Shown one piece after another: positions 1 through 8,395 of a stretch of 64,000 nt of DNA. The notes beneath the pieces are model-generated. The model did no database searches. It saw only the letters and a program-made list of their open reading frames with translations, and was not told where the DNA came from. This DNA is from Candidatus Cohnella colombiensis (GTDB taxonomy: Bacteria; Bacillota; Bacilli; Paenibacillales; Paenibacillaceae), in contig CP119317.1 of assembly GCA_029203125.1 (NCBI GenBank), positions 3,782,001 to 3,846,000 on the forward strand, given 5' to 3'. Numbering within the stretch: position 1 is the stretch's first letter; every line of letters starts with the position of its first letter. A program made the translations under genes and the position numbers.

Positions 1-1
1 G

Positions 2-715
2 AAACGGGCTTCTGCCAAGACGATTAATGTCGTCATTCCCTATTATGGATATGGACGGCAAGACCGCAAAGCACGTTCGAGAGATCCGATAACAGCGAAG
101 TTAGTTGCTAACCTGATTGAGACCGCTGGAACACACCGAGTCATTGCCATGGACTTGCACGCGATGCAAATTCAGGGCTTTTTCGATATTCCGGTCGATC
201 ATCTACTTGGAGTTCCGATTCTTGGTGAATATTTTCAAAGCAAAGCGCTTGATAAGCCTGTTGTCGTTTCCCCTGACCATGGTGGCGTTGTAAGAGCGCG
301 AAGATTAGCGGATGAGTTGCAAGCTCCGCTTGCAATTATTGATAAGAGACGTCCCGAGCCGAATGTGGTGGAGGTGATGAACATTATCGGTGACGTATCT
401 GGAAGAACGGCGATATTGATTGACGATATGATTGATACTGCGGGCACAATCTCTTTGGCGGCATCCGCTCTGAAGAAAGCGGGGGCGTTAGAAATTTATG
501 CATGCTGCACACATCCAGTACTTTCTGGTCAAGCGATGGAGCGGCTTGCAAATGCACCGATTAAGGAAATCGTTGTGACGGATACGATCCATATGCGTGA
601 GCATTGCCAATTGGATAAGCTAAAGGTACTATCCGTTGCACCGCTAATGGGCGAAGCAATTGTACGGATTCACGAGCAAATGTCGATTAGTAAGCTGTTT
701 GAACCGAACGTTTAA
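2..715 (+). CDS. prs: Ribose-phosphate pyrophosphokinase (5'-truncated by window edge)
   Basis: PRPP synthetase makes 5-phosphoribosyl-1-pyrophosphate from ribose-5-phosphate and ATP, feeding purine, pyrimidine, NAD, His and Trp synthesis in the cytoplasm. The frame is open from base 2 and continues into the recognisable run beginning at the ATG at 149, so that ATG is internal. About 80 N-terminal residues lie outside the window, judged by the usual length near 317. Visible motifs are IPYYGYGRQDRK in the catalytic loop and the PRPP-binding loop ILIDDMIDTAGT (about bases 412-450). As in B. subtilis it is followed by ctc/rplY and pth. No clear terminator separates it from rplY. Confidence 0.97.
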   Translation, partial: KRASAKTINVVIPYYGYGRQDRKARSRDPITAKLVANLIETAGTHRVIAMDLHAMQIQGFFDIPVDHLLGVPILGEYFQSKALDKPVVVSPDHGGVVRARRLADELQAPLAIIDKRRPEPNVVEVMNIIGDVSGRTAILIDDMIDTAGTISLAASALKKAGALEIYACCTHPVLSGQAMERLANAPIKEIVVTDTIHMREHCQLDKLKVLSVAPLMGEAIVRIHEQMSISKLFEPNV

Positions 716-767
716 GCTGTATACAGTCGGGTTACAATAGGATATGTCTATGTGAGGAGGTATTCCT

Positions 768-1412
768 ATGAATCAGACTTTGCAGGTTGAGCAGAGGGAA
801 GTAATGAGTCAGGGCGCGTTGCGTCAAATACGTTTAGCAGGGAAGCTACCGGGTGTTGTCTATGGAAAAGGCTTGGAATCACCAGTAACTATTACCTTGG
901 AGTCGAAGCAGGTTCAAGCGTTGCTTCGAAGTAATCCACATTCAGTTATAGAGATGGATGTGCCGAGGATTGGCAAGCAGACCGTGATGATGGCTGAGAT
1001 CCAAAGGGATTCGATGTCACGTGAAGTGCAACATATAGACTTCAAACGAATAGATATGAATGAGAAAATTCATACTTCTGTTCGTATTGAACTACAAGGC
1101 AAATCGATTGGCGAGCAGGAAGGCGGCATGATTCAGATCATCATGCACGAGCTTGAAATTGAATGTTACCCGAAGGATATTCCTGATGCGATTGTAGCCG
1201 ATGTGAGTACACTTGCTGTGGGTGACCAACTATCGGTAAGTGATCTGAAGTTACCAGCGGGGGTGGCGTCGCGTGAGGAAGCAAGCACGGTGATCGTTTC
1301 GATCTTAGCGCCTCAGAAGGCACTCTCTGAAGATGAAGCGGATGCAGCGGCAGATAAAGCCGAAGAAGACCGCAAGCACTCAGAAGCGGCACAAGCAGTT
1401 GACAAGAAATAA
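768..1412 (+). CDS. rplY: 50S ribosomal protein L25 / general stress protein Ctc
   Basis: Ribosomal protein of the L25/TL5/Ctc family, which binds 5S rRNA. The 214-residue length is that of the long Ctc form: an N-terminal L25 domain (about residues 1-95, with GKLPGVVYGKG near the start), a C-terminal TL5-type beta domain, and a charged Glu/Asp/Lys/Ala-rich tail from about residue 185. GAGGAGG lies just before the ATG. It sits between prs and pth as in B. subtilis, where ctc belongs to the sigma-B stress regulon; I see no convincing sigma-B promoter here. A strong terminator follows directly. Confidence 0.95.
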   Translation: MNQTLQVEQREVMSQGALRQIRLAGKLPGVVYGKGLESPVTITLESKQVQALLRSNPHSVIEMDVPRIGKQTVMMAEIQRDSMSREVQHIDFKRIDMNEKIHTSVRIELQGKSIGEQEGGMIQIIMHELEIECYPKDIPDAIVADVSTLAVGDQLSVSDLKLPAGVASREEASTVIVSILAPQKALSEDEADAAADKAEEDRKHSEAAQAVDKK

Positions 1413-1416
1413 GCAG

Positions 1417-1444
1417 GGGTCGTGCCGCGAGGCACGGCCCTTTG
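1417..1444 (+). terminator. Intrinsic terminator after rplY
   Basis: A stem of about 10 bp (GGGTCGTGCC against GGCACGGCCC, one G-T pair) with a GCGA loop, then a short T-containing tail. It begins 4 bases after the rplY stop codon. Confidence 0.8.
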
Positions 1445-1450
1445 CACTGC

Positions 1451-1657
1451 TTAATAGCCGGGGCGCGAGATGAAGGTAAATTGTTGCCGACTGTAGAAGA
1501 TATTGTTGATCAGAATGAACTCTTCACTACATTCCTCGATATAACCGATGTCTCTATAAAATTGTCCATAAAAAATTTGAACAGGAATTAAAGAGTGCAT
1601 GTGGTCAATAAAGTGTTGGTCGTCAAAAATCATCTGACCATTGAAATACATATTCAT
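1451..1657 (-). CDS. Small conserved-looking protein of unknown function
   Basis: A 68-residue reading frame on the minus strand fills the gap between rplY and pth. The product is rich in aromatic residues and Ile/Phe and ends in FISRPGY. It has no signal peptide or recognisable motif. A second Met lies two codons after the first. The region before the start, read on the minus strand, has only a weak Shine-Dalgarno (AGCGGG), and possible TTGCGA/TAATTA promoter hexamers lie about 45 bases upstream. It is neither a shadow of a gene on the other strand nor part of the rplY terminator. I do not recognise it; it may be a small lineage-specific gene or a chance frame. Confidence 0.42.
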   Translation of the reverse strand: MNMYFNGQMIFDDQHFIDHMHSLIPVQIFYGQFYRDIGYIEECSEEFILINNIFYSRQQFTFISRPGY

Positions 1658-1761
1658 ACACCCGCTTATTGAGAAAATCTATATAATTAATATGACACGC
1701 CAGTAATCGCAATCGTTGCATATACACAAAATATTTTTCACCTATGCATGGGAGGTAGAGC

Positions 1762-2334
1762 TTGATCATGAAATGGATCGTCGGACTAGGAAACCCTGGT
1801 TCCACCTATGAAAATACACGCCACAATGCCGGATTTATGGTCATTGATGAGTTAGCGCGCAGATACAATGCAGATGTAAGCAGTAAAAAGTGTAAAGGGC
1901 TGGTTGGTGAGGCGAGAATTAACGATGAGAAGGTGGCTTTGCTAAAGCCGATGACCTACATGAATTTATCGGGAGAATCGCTTCGCGCATTTATGGATTT
2001 TTATAAGGTGAAGTTAGAGGATTGCATCGTCGTCTATGACGATCTCGATACAGAGGTCGGCCGAATCCGACTGCGCTATCAAGGGAGTGCGGGGGGACAT
2101 AACGGCATTAAGTCGATCATCCAGCATACAGGGACACAGACGTTCAATCGCGTTCGAATGGGCATCTCTAGACCCGAGCCGGGTATGGTCATCTCAGACT
2201 ACGTACTGTCTTCATTTCCTAAAAAAGAGCGTGATGCACTGAAGCAGATGATTGAAGAAGCAGCTGATGCGATTGAGCATGCGATTACGCATCCGTTCGA
2301 GCAGACGATGGCAATGTATAATGCCAAGCACTAA
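1762..2334 (+). CDS. pth: Peptidyl-tRNA hydrolase
   Basis: Hydrolyses peptidyl-tRNA released from stalled ribosomes and recycles tRNA (EC 3.1.1.29). The N-terminus WIVGLGNPG, the catalytic histidine in NTRHNAGF, and KPMTYMNLSG are family hallmarks. Length 188-190 is normal. The start is ambiguous: GGAGG at 1751-1755 is 6 bases from a TTG at 1762 and 12 from the ATG at 1768, so spacing favours TTG although the family N-terminus (MKWIVGLGNPG) fits the ATG. fin and mfd follow, as in B. subtilis. Confidence 0.97.
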   Translation: MIMKWIVGLGNPGSTYENTRHNAGFMVIDELARRYNADVSSKKCKGLVGEARINDEKVALLKPMTYMNLSGESLRAFMDFYKVKLEDCIVVYDDLDTEVGRIRLRYQGSAGGHNGIKSIIQHTGTQTFNRVRMGISRPEPGMVISDYVLSSFPKKERDALKQMIEEAADAIEHAITHPFEQTMAMYNAKH

Positions 2335-2432
2335 CGGAAGCCGGGCATACTTGGCTTAAATAGGCGAACATCTGGGCATACTTAATCAGAATACGGCTAT
2401 CGCCGCATATCCCCGATTAAGGAGGCATACAT

Positions 2433-2663
2433 ATGGCTGTAAAATACGTTTGTAGACATTGCCAGATGCCACTTGGAACGTTCGATAATGCGGATGTTTC
2501 AGAGTTTCGACTTGGTCTTCATTCCTTGACCCTCGATGAGCGAAAGCGTATAATAGCCTATAATTCCAACGGGGACGTGACCGTACGGGTAATATGCGAT
2601 TATTGCAATCAGACATTGGACTCTAATCCAGAGCTGGCGTTGTTGTCCAATCCATTGCAATGA
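2433..2663 (+). CDS. fin: Anti-sigma-F factor Fin (YabK family)
   Basis: Fin is a small forespore protein that inhibits sigma-F and helps the switch to sigma-G during sporulation. The 76-residue product has two zinc-binding-type CxxC pairs, CRHC near residue 8 and CDYC near residue 56, as in the family, and the central LGLHSLTLDERK segment. AAGGAGG is well spaced before the ATG. Its place between pth and mfd is the conserved one. Family knowledge gives the role; the sequence shows the motifs and synteny. Confidence 0.93.
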   Translation: MAVKYVCRHCQMPLGTFDNADVSEFRLGLHSLTLDERKRIIAYNSNGDVTVRVICDYCNQTLDSNPELALLSNPLQ

Positions 2664-2759
2664 ACAATTGCATCATCACGTTTTCACTTCTCAGGGGCCT
2701 TGGCATGATAATCAGAAAGCATAATCAGCTATTCATTTCTGATTGTCTACGCAAAGATT

Positions 2760-2791
2760 CTTCAGCGTTTAAGGACGCCGAAGATGTTTTT
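2760..2791 (+). terminator. Hairpin plus T-run between fin and mfd
   Basis: CTTCAGCG and CGCCGAAG pair with one mismatch around a TTTAAGGA loop, then ATGTTTTT. It probably ends fin transcripts or attenuates readthrough into mfd. The 196-base fin-mfd gap holds nothing else clear. The 67-codon frame across it (2660-2863) has no good ribosome binding site and is not called. Confidence 0.55.
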
Positions 2792-2859
2792 GCTTGTGCC
2801 GGGGCTTTTTCAATGATTTTAGCGATAGTAAATGGTGAAGATCAGAAAGGGGAAATGCC

Positions 2860-5800
2860 ATGAAGCCGCTTCTTCAAGCTTTGGCAGTCGATCCCGATTT
2901 AATTAGCGTTATCGGTGGTTTAAAGGGAGGAATTCGTGAGCAGCTCGTCGCGGGGTTGTCCGGTTCCGCTCGTCAGATCGGCATTGCTGCTATGTATCGA
3001 GAATTGCAAAGGCCTCTTCTCGTTATTACACATAATATGTTCTCGGCACAGAAGATCGCGGACGATCTACAAGAAAGTCTGTCCGTTGAAGAAGTGTTAC
3101 TCTACCCAGCAAACGAGCTAATCGCAGCTGAAACCGCAATCTCGAGTCCGGAAACTTCCGCTCGTCGTCTAGATGTACTGCTCAAACTCGCTGAAGGCTT
3201 CCGCGGGGTCATTGTGGTGCCTTTCGCCGGTGTTCGGCGATTCCAACCCGACCGAAACACCATGGCAGGCGCGCATATTCAATTGCAGGTCGGTCAGACG
3301 CTACGGATGGAGCAATTTCTTCGCGACATGATTGGCATGGGTTACGAGCGTGTTGATCGGGTGGAGCAGAAGGGGCATTTGAGCGTACGTGGAGGGATAG
3401 CAGATTATTTTCCACTTGCGTCTGCTCATGCGTATCGTATTGAATGGTTTGATGATGAGATTGATTCCATTCGTACCTTTGACCCAACTGACCAACGATC
3501 CATTGATAAACTAGAGTCTTGTACAGTACAGCCTTGCCGTGAGTGGATTGCGACGGAAAGAAGATTTCACAATGCAGCACAGCATGCCTCTGAATTGCTA
3601 GAGAAGCAGCTAGAGCGGATGAATGATCGTCAAGCGAAAGAGCGATTGCAGGGGGAAATTTCGAGAGAAATTGAACTATTGCGTCAGTGTATCTATTTCG
3701 ATGAAATATACAAATATATTTCTCTACTTTACCCAGAACGTCAAACACTGCTTGATTATATTCCTAAAGATACAGTTCTTCTTATGGATGAACCGAGCAG
3801 ATTAGGTGAAACCGCACGTCAACTCGAACGAGATGAATCAGAATGGTCGATGCATCTGCTTCAGCAGGGCAAATCGTTGCCTGGCTTTGTGCTAGGAATT
3901 GCAGCGGAGCAGGCACTTTATCCGAAAGCCTATCAAACTGTCTATCTATCGGTATTCGTTCGCCAAATCCCGCACACGCAGCCGCAAAATATTGTAAACT
4001 TCGTCTGTCGTTCAATGCAAAGCTTCCACGGTCAGATGAATGTGCTCAAGGCCGAGATGGAACGCTGGCGCAAGAGTGGCAGCCATATTGTAATGCTCGC
4101 AGGCAATACGGAGCGGGCAGATCGGATGCGCCGCGTACTCGAAGACTATCAGATTGAACCCCCTGAGATTTTGCAAGGTCATTTGCAGAATGGCTTTGAG
4201 TTGCCTGCAATTAAGCTAATCGTCATAACGGAAGGCGAGATGTTTACTCAGAAGCAGCGCAAAGCTAGACGCGTTGACCGGCATTTGGATAATGCAGAGC
4301 GGATTAAGAGCTATACGGAATTGAAGGTGGGCGATTATGTTGTTCATCAAAATCATGGCATCGGAAAATATCTCGGCATTGGCACGCTTGAAGTCGGGGG
4401 TATTCATAAAGATTATTTGCATATCGTGTATGCTGCGGGTGATCGTCTATCCGTTCCGGTTGAACAATTCGATCTGATTCAGAAGTACGTCGGTTCTGAA
4501 GAGAAGGAGCCGAAGGTTAGCAAGCTAGGTGGCGCGGATTGGAACCGTGTGAAATCCAAAGTCCAAAGCACAGTTAAAGATATCGCTGATGACCTCATTA
4601 AGCTGTATGCCGAGCGTCAAGCGACACATGGCTTCGGATTTGGCGAAGATACAAGTTATCAACAAGAGTTCGAAGCGATGTTCCCCTATGATGAGACGAC
4701 GGATCAGCTTCGTGCGATTGAGGAAATTAAGATGGATATGCAAAAGCCGCGTCCTATGGATCGGTTGCTTTGTGGAGATGTTGGTTACGGTAAGACAGAG
4801 GTTGCGATCCGAGCGGCGTTCAAGGCAGCGATTGAAGGCAAGCAGGTTGCTGTGCTTGTGCCTACGACGATTTTGGCGCAGCAGCATTATGAGACATTTC
4901 GCGAGCGATTTTCAGGCTATCCGTTCCAGATCAAGGTGCTTAGTCGGTTCCGTACGCGCAAAGAGCAGACAGAGACAATTAAGGGGCTAAAGGCTGGTAC
5001 GGTCGACGTATTGATCGGAACGCATCGCCTCCTGTCGCAGGACGTTGTATTTAAAGATCTTGGTTTGCTCGTCGTCGATGAAGAGCAACGCTTCGGGGTT
5101 ACACATAAGGAAAAGCTGAAGAAGTTAAAAACGAATGTAGACGTGCTGACGCTAACAGCGACACCGATTCCGCGTACGCTGCATATGTCGATGCTTGGGG
5201 TACGCGATCTGTCGGTCATTGAGACGCCACCGGAAAATCGTTTCCCAGTACAAACCTACGTCGTAGAATATAGTCCTACGCTTGTCCGAGAAGCGGTGGA
5301 GCGGGAGCTTGCGCGAGAAGGACAGGTTTATTATCTATTCAATCGCGTCCAAGGCATCTATCAGATGGCAGAGCAAATTCGTGCACTCGTTCCGAATGCG
5401 CGCGTCGCTGTTGGTCATGGGCAGATGTCGGAGCAGGAGCTTGAGCGGACGATTCTTGACTTCCTTGATGGGGAGTACGACGTGCTCGTAAGCACGAGCA
5501 TTATCGAGACGGGTGTCGATATTCCGAACGTCAACACACTACTCGTCCACGATGCGGACCGGATGGGACTGTCCCAGCTTTATCAGCTTCGGGGGCGCGT
5601 TGGTCGTTCTAATCGAATTGCCTATGCTTATTTTACGTACCAGAGAGATAAAGTGCTGACAGAGGTTGCGGAGAAAAGATTGCAATCGATTAAGGAGTTC
5701 ACCGAGCTTGGCTCGGGCTTTAAGATTGCGATGCGTGACTTATCGATTCGCGGTGCCGGTAATCTTCTCGGTGCGGAGCAGCATGGCTTCATCGCTTCGG

Positions 5801-6381
5801 TGGGCTTCGACCTCTATTCACAGATGCTCGCGGATGAAATTCAAAGTCGTAAGCTAGAAATCGGTGGAGTTGCATTGCCTCCTCAACAAGTCAATACACA
5901 GCTTGATCTTAGTGTGGATGCGTATTTGCCACCAGATTATATCTATGACAGCATTCAGAAAATTGAAATTTATAAAAAGGTTGCTGCCGCAGCTTCTCTG
6001 GATGATGTGAGTGATCTGTTCGAGGAGCTTGTTGATCGATTTGGCGATCCACCAAAGGCAGTGCTCAATTTGCTCGCCGTCGCCAGATTGAAGGTGTATG
6101 GTCGTCGCTATGGCATTGAGTCGATGATGAAGCGTGGGGATGAAGTTACGCTCAAGATTGTTGAACGCCATCAAACAGATTTGGATAAGAACGAGCTTAG
6201 TGTTATCGAACAGAAATTCCAAGGTCGGATAAGCCATGCGATCGTGTCGAAGCAGCTGCATATTCGTTGTAAAGTACGGGGATTTGATGAAAATGCAGTA
6301 TTGGCATTGTTGGAGGAGTTTCTGATACAATATGAAATAGTTATCAAATCGAAGGGAGAATTGCAGAATGTTGCACCATAA
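2860..6381 (+). CDS. mfd: Transcription-repair coupling factor Mfd
   Basis: ATP-dependent translocase that removes RNA polymerase stalled at lesions and recruits UvrA. At 1173 residues it is full length. In order: UvrB-like N-terminal domains; the RNA-polymerase-interacting Tudor-like domain around residue 490 (GDYVVHQNHGIGKYLGI); a helicase core with Walker A GDVGYGKTE near residue 640, the DEEQ box (VVDEEQRFGV) and TATPIPRT; GRVGRSNR; the translocation motif with RGAGNLLGAEQHG; and a C-terminal regulatory domain. The start ATG follows AAAGGGGAAATGCC. Its last 14 bases overlap the next gene, so the two are probably translationally coupled. Confidence 0.98.
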   Translation: MKPLLQALAVDPDLISVIGGLKGGIREQLVAGLSGSARQIGIAAMYRELQRPLLVITHNMFSAQKIADDLQESLSVEEVLLYPANELIAAETAISSPETSARRLDVLLKLAEGFRGVIVVPFAGVRRFQPDRNTMAGAHIQLQVGQTLRMEQFLRDMIGMGYERVDRVEQKGHLSVRGGIADYFPLASAHAYRIEWFDDEIDSIRTFDPTDQRSIDKLESCTVQPCREWIATERRFHNAAQHASELLEKQLERMNDRQAKERLQGEISREIELLRQCIYFDEIYKYISLLYPERQTLLDYIPKDTVLLMDEPSRLGETARQLERDESEWSMHLLQQGKSLPGFVLGIAAEQALYPKAYQTVYLSVFVRQIPHTQPQNIVNFVCRSMQSFHGQMNVLKAEMERWRKSGSHIVMLAGNTERADRMRRVLEDYQIEPPEILQGHLQNGFELPAIKLIVITEGEMFTQKQRKARRVDRHLDNAERIKSYTELKVGDYVVHQNHGIGKYLGIGTLEVGGIHKDYLHIVYAAGDRLSVPVEQFDLIQKYVGSEEKEPKVSKLGGADWNRVKSKVQSTVKDIADDLIKLYAERQATHGFGFGEDTSYQQEFEAMFPYDETTDQLRAIEEIKMDMQKPRPMDRLLCGDVGYGKTEVAIRAAFKAAIEGKQVAVLVPTTILAQQHYETFRERFSGYPFQIKVLSRFRTRKEQTETIKGLKAGTVDVLIGTHRLLSQDVVFKDLGLLVVDEEQRFGVTHKEKLKKLKTNVDVLTLTATPIPRTLHMSMLGVRDLSVIETPPENRFPVQTYVVEYSPTLVREAVERELAREGQVYYLFNRVQGIYQMAEQIRALVPNARVAVGHGQMSEQELERTILDFLDGEYDVLVSTSIIETGVDIPNVNTLLVHDADRMGLSQLYQLRGRVGRSNRIAYAYFTYQRDKVLTEVAEKRLQSIKEFTELGSGFKIAMRDLSIRGAGNLLGAEQHGFIASVGFDLYSQMLADEIQSRKLEIGGVALPPQQVNTQLDLSVDAYLPPDYIYDSIQKIEIYKKVAAAASLDDVSDLFEELVDRFGDPPKAVLNLLAVARLKVYGRRYGIESMMKRGDEVTLKIVERHQTDLDKNELSVIEQKFQGRISHAIVSKQLHIRCKVRGFDENAVLALLEEFLIQYEIVIKSKGELQNVAP

Positions 6382-7450
6382 ACGGACGTCGTACAGACGC
6401 CTAGCCATCATGATGCTGACAGCAGTGATGCTAGTCGCGCTCTTGTCCGGCTGCGGTAATAAAGACGGAGAATATCCGGGGTCAAGCAAAGGTGCGGTCA
6501 TCGCTACATACAAAGATGGGACCGTAACCGACAAGGAATATGATAAGTATGCAGCTTTCATGATGTTCGTTAATCAGAATCAAGCGATGTATATGTCGAT
6601 TCCACAGCTGAAAGAGCAATTCGTACAACAATATGCTCTTAAGAAGCATCTTTCGAAGGACGTGTCTGCTGAAGATTTGAAGAAAGCAAAGACGGAGGCA
6701 GACAACTTCCAGAAGGAATTGGAGACTGCGCTTAAGACAACAGAAGATCTTAAGAACTATATGAAGGAAAACGATCTTACTGCGAAAGAAGTAGCAAAGT
6801 TCTATACGCATGAATATGGCTTCCAACTGTATTACTCCGCGAAGCTGAATGAACTTACGCCTACGGTTACGGATGATGAGATCAAAGCGGAGTTCGAGAA
6901 GAGCCCATCTGATTTCAACGTTGTAACTGCGCGTCATATTCTTGTGAAGACGACTGACCCATCCACGGGTGAAATCGTACATGAGGAAGCAGATGCATTG
7001 AAGCGTGCTCAGGAAGTTAAAGCTAAGCTTGATGCTGGTGGTGACTGGAATGAGTTAGCGAAGGAATATTCAGAAGACGCTGGTTCGAGCTCTAACGGTG
7101 GTCTTTATGAAAACCAAGTCGTTGGCGGCTGGGTAACAGAATTCAAGAACGCTGCAAATACGCAAGCGATTGGTGTAATCGGAGAACCCGTTCTTACTGA
7201 ATTTGGCTACCATGTCATATTGGTTGAGAAGCGCACAGAAACGACTGTGGACAAGCTCACAGACGCACAGAAAGATACGATAAGATCGTCTGTCGCATCC
7301 GTGAAGATTTCCGATTTCTTGCAAACTGAGCAAACAAACTTGGACATTAAAGTAACGTTGCCAGCTGAAGAGACAGAGGCTCCAAGCTCGCCAGAAGCTT
7401 CTGGCGCAGCGAGCGAAGAACCGTCAGCTTCACCTTCTGCTGCGAAGTAG
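6368..7450 (+). CDS. PrsA-like parvulin foldase lipoprotein
   Basis: Extracytoplasmic peptidyl-prolyl cis-trans isomerase that would help fold secreted proteins at the outer face of the membrane. Residues 1-30 are a lipoprotein signal peptide with lipobox LLSGC. A SurA_N-like helical part follows, then a parvulin domain at about residues 185-290 (ARHILVKT, AKEYSEDAGSS, GGLYENQVVGGWV, EFGYHVILVEKR). The C-terminal tail is rich in Pro, Ser, Ala and Glu, probably a wall-spanning spacer. It overlaps mfd by 14 bases. A second, more divergent parvulin lipoprotein lies at 30507. Confidence 0.93.
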   Translation: MLHHKRTSYRRLAIMMLTAVMLVALLSGCGNKDGEYPGSSKGAVIATYKDGTVTDKEYDKYAAFMMFVNQNQAMYMSIPQLKEQFVQQYALKKHLSKDVSAEDLKKAKTEADNFQKELETALKTTEDLKNYMKENDLTAKEVAKFYTHEYGFQLYYSAKLNELTPTVTDDEIKAEFEKSPSDFNVVTARHILVKTTDPSTGEIVHEEADALKRAQEVKAKLDAGGDWNELAKEYSEDAGSSSNGGLYENQVVGGWVTEFKNAANTQAIGVIGEPVLTEFGYHVILVEKRTETTVDKLTDAQKDTIRSSVASVKISDFLQTEQTNLDIKVTLPAEETEAPSSPEASGAASEEPSASPSAAK

Positions 7451-7470
7451 CACCTATCGCACGTTAATAA

Positions 7471-7524
7471 AGCATGCTTAGGAACGAAGGTTGCGTTTGC
7501 GATCTGTTCCCGAGCATGTTTTTT
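7471..7524 (+). terminator. Intrinsic terminator after the PrsA-like gene
   Basis: CATGCT pairs with AGCATG and, internally, GGAAC with GTTCC, enclosing a larger loop; TTTTTT follows. It separates the mfd-foldase unit from spoVT. Confidence 0.75.
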
Positions 7525-7601
7525 GGTTATACAGAATTTATCGTCTAGGAGGGCGAAGCCGTTTTGTTTGCTGTGGTTTATAACTCCAGTTCAGGGGATG
7601 C

Positions 7602-7631
7602 GTATAAGAAATTGGCAGAGGTTGAATACTA
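7602..7631 (+). promoter_or_regulatory. Candidate sigma-G promoter of spoVT
   Basis: GTATA at 7602-7606 matches the sigma-G -35 pattern GHATR. After exactly 18 bases, AATACTA at 7625-7631 matches the -10 pattern CATNHTA at all but the first base. The spoVT start codon is 51 bases downstream. In B. subtilis spoVT is transcribed by sigma-G, so motif, spacing and gene identity agree. Confidence 0.6.
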
Positions 7632-7681
7632 CACATACGATTCCAAGTTAATTCACCAACGAAAGTGGGGCAACACGAGCC

Positions 7682-8224
7682 ATGAAAGCAACCGGGATTG
7701 TACGTCGGATTGATGACCTTGGGCGGGTCGTTATTCCTAAAGAAATTCGTCGCACACTGCGAATTCGTGAAGGAGATCCGTTGGAAATTTTCGTTGACCG
7801 AGACGGTGAAGTTATTCTCAAAAAATATTCTCCAATAGGCGAACTGGGCGACTTTGCTAAGGAATATGCCGAATCGTTATCTGAGAGCACTGGGCATATT
7901 GCAATTATTACGGACCGAGATACCGTTATCGCTTCAGCGGGTACAGCGCGCAAAGAATATTTGGATAAGTCAATTGGCTCCATTCTGGAAGATGCGATGG
8001 AAAACCGCAAGATCCTGCTAGAAGATCACGCAGGCAGCTATGAGGTATTGAAGGACTTAGGAGAAACTTTGGGATCATTCGTTGCCGCACCGATTATTGC
8101 AAGCGGTGACCCGATTGGGACTGTTGTGTTACTTAATAAGGATGAATCGATCAGCATGAGCATTATGGAAAGCAAGATGGTCGAAACGGCTGCGGGATTT
8201 CTGGCAAAGCAGATGGAGCAGTGA
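7682..8224 (+). CDS. spoVT: Stage V sporulation protein T
   Basis: AbrB-family DNA-binding regulator that tunes sigma-G-dependent gene expression in the forespore. Residues 1-50 form the swapped-hairpin DNA-binding domain (GIVRRIDDLGRVVIPKEIRR, then GDPLEIFVDRDGEVIL). The remainder, about residues 55-180, is the GAF-like sensor domain that separates SpoVT from AbrB and Abh. Length 180 is normal. A short purine-rich stretch (AGTGGGGCAACACGAGCC) is the ribosome binding region. It is followed by a terminator and then a separately promoted flippase gene, as in B. subtilis (spoVT-yabM). Confidence 0.97.
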   Translation: MKATGIVRRIDDLGRVVIPKEIRRTLRIREGDPLEIFVDRDGEVILKKYSPIGELGDFAKEYAESLSESTGHIAIITDRDTVIASAGTARKEYLDKSIGSILEDAMENRKILLEDHAGSYEVLKDLGETLGSFVAAPIIASGDPIGTVVLLNKDESISMSIMESKMVETAAGFLAKQMEQ

Positions 8225-8250
8225 TTCAACGAACGATTAGACATCAATCT

Positions 8251-8287
8251 ACGTCTGTGCCGTCAAGCGGGGCAGACGTTATTTTTA
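8251..8287 (+). terminator. Intrinsic terminator after spoVT
   Basis: ACGTCTG pairs with CAGACGT with additional inner pairs (TGCC/GGGG with wobble), then TTATTTTT. Confidence 0.8.
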
Positions 8288-8328
8288 TGTAAGCTACGGA
8301 AATTCACCAAATTAAGTAAATACATGCT

Positions 8329-8356
8329 TTGAAGCGGGAGCGAATTGGATTATAAT
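8329..8356 (+). promoter_or_regulatory. Candidate sigma-A promoter of the flippase gene
   Basis: TTGAAG at 8329-8334, a 16-base spacer, and a perfect TATAAT at 8351-8356, 39 bases before the start codon. Confidence 0.65.
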
Positions 8357-8395
8357 TAGAGATTATAGTGTTGATGGAACGGGGAAGAAAACGGA

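Noticed and set aside
2660..2863. 67-codon frame between fin and mfd
   Set aside because: It overlaps the fin stop, crosses a terminator-like hairpin, lacks a ribosome binding site and shows no protein-like pattern.
5854..6982. Minus-strand frames of 235 and 166 codons over mfd and the foldase gene
   Set aside because: Both are antisense to genes with clear domains and have no start signals.
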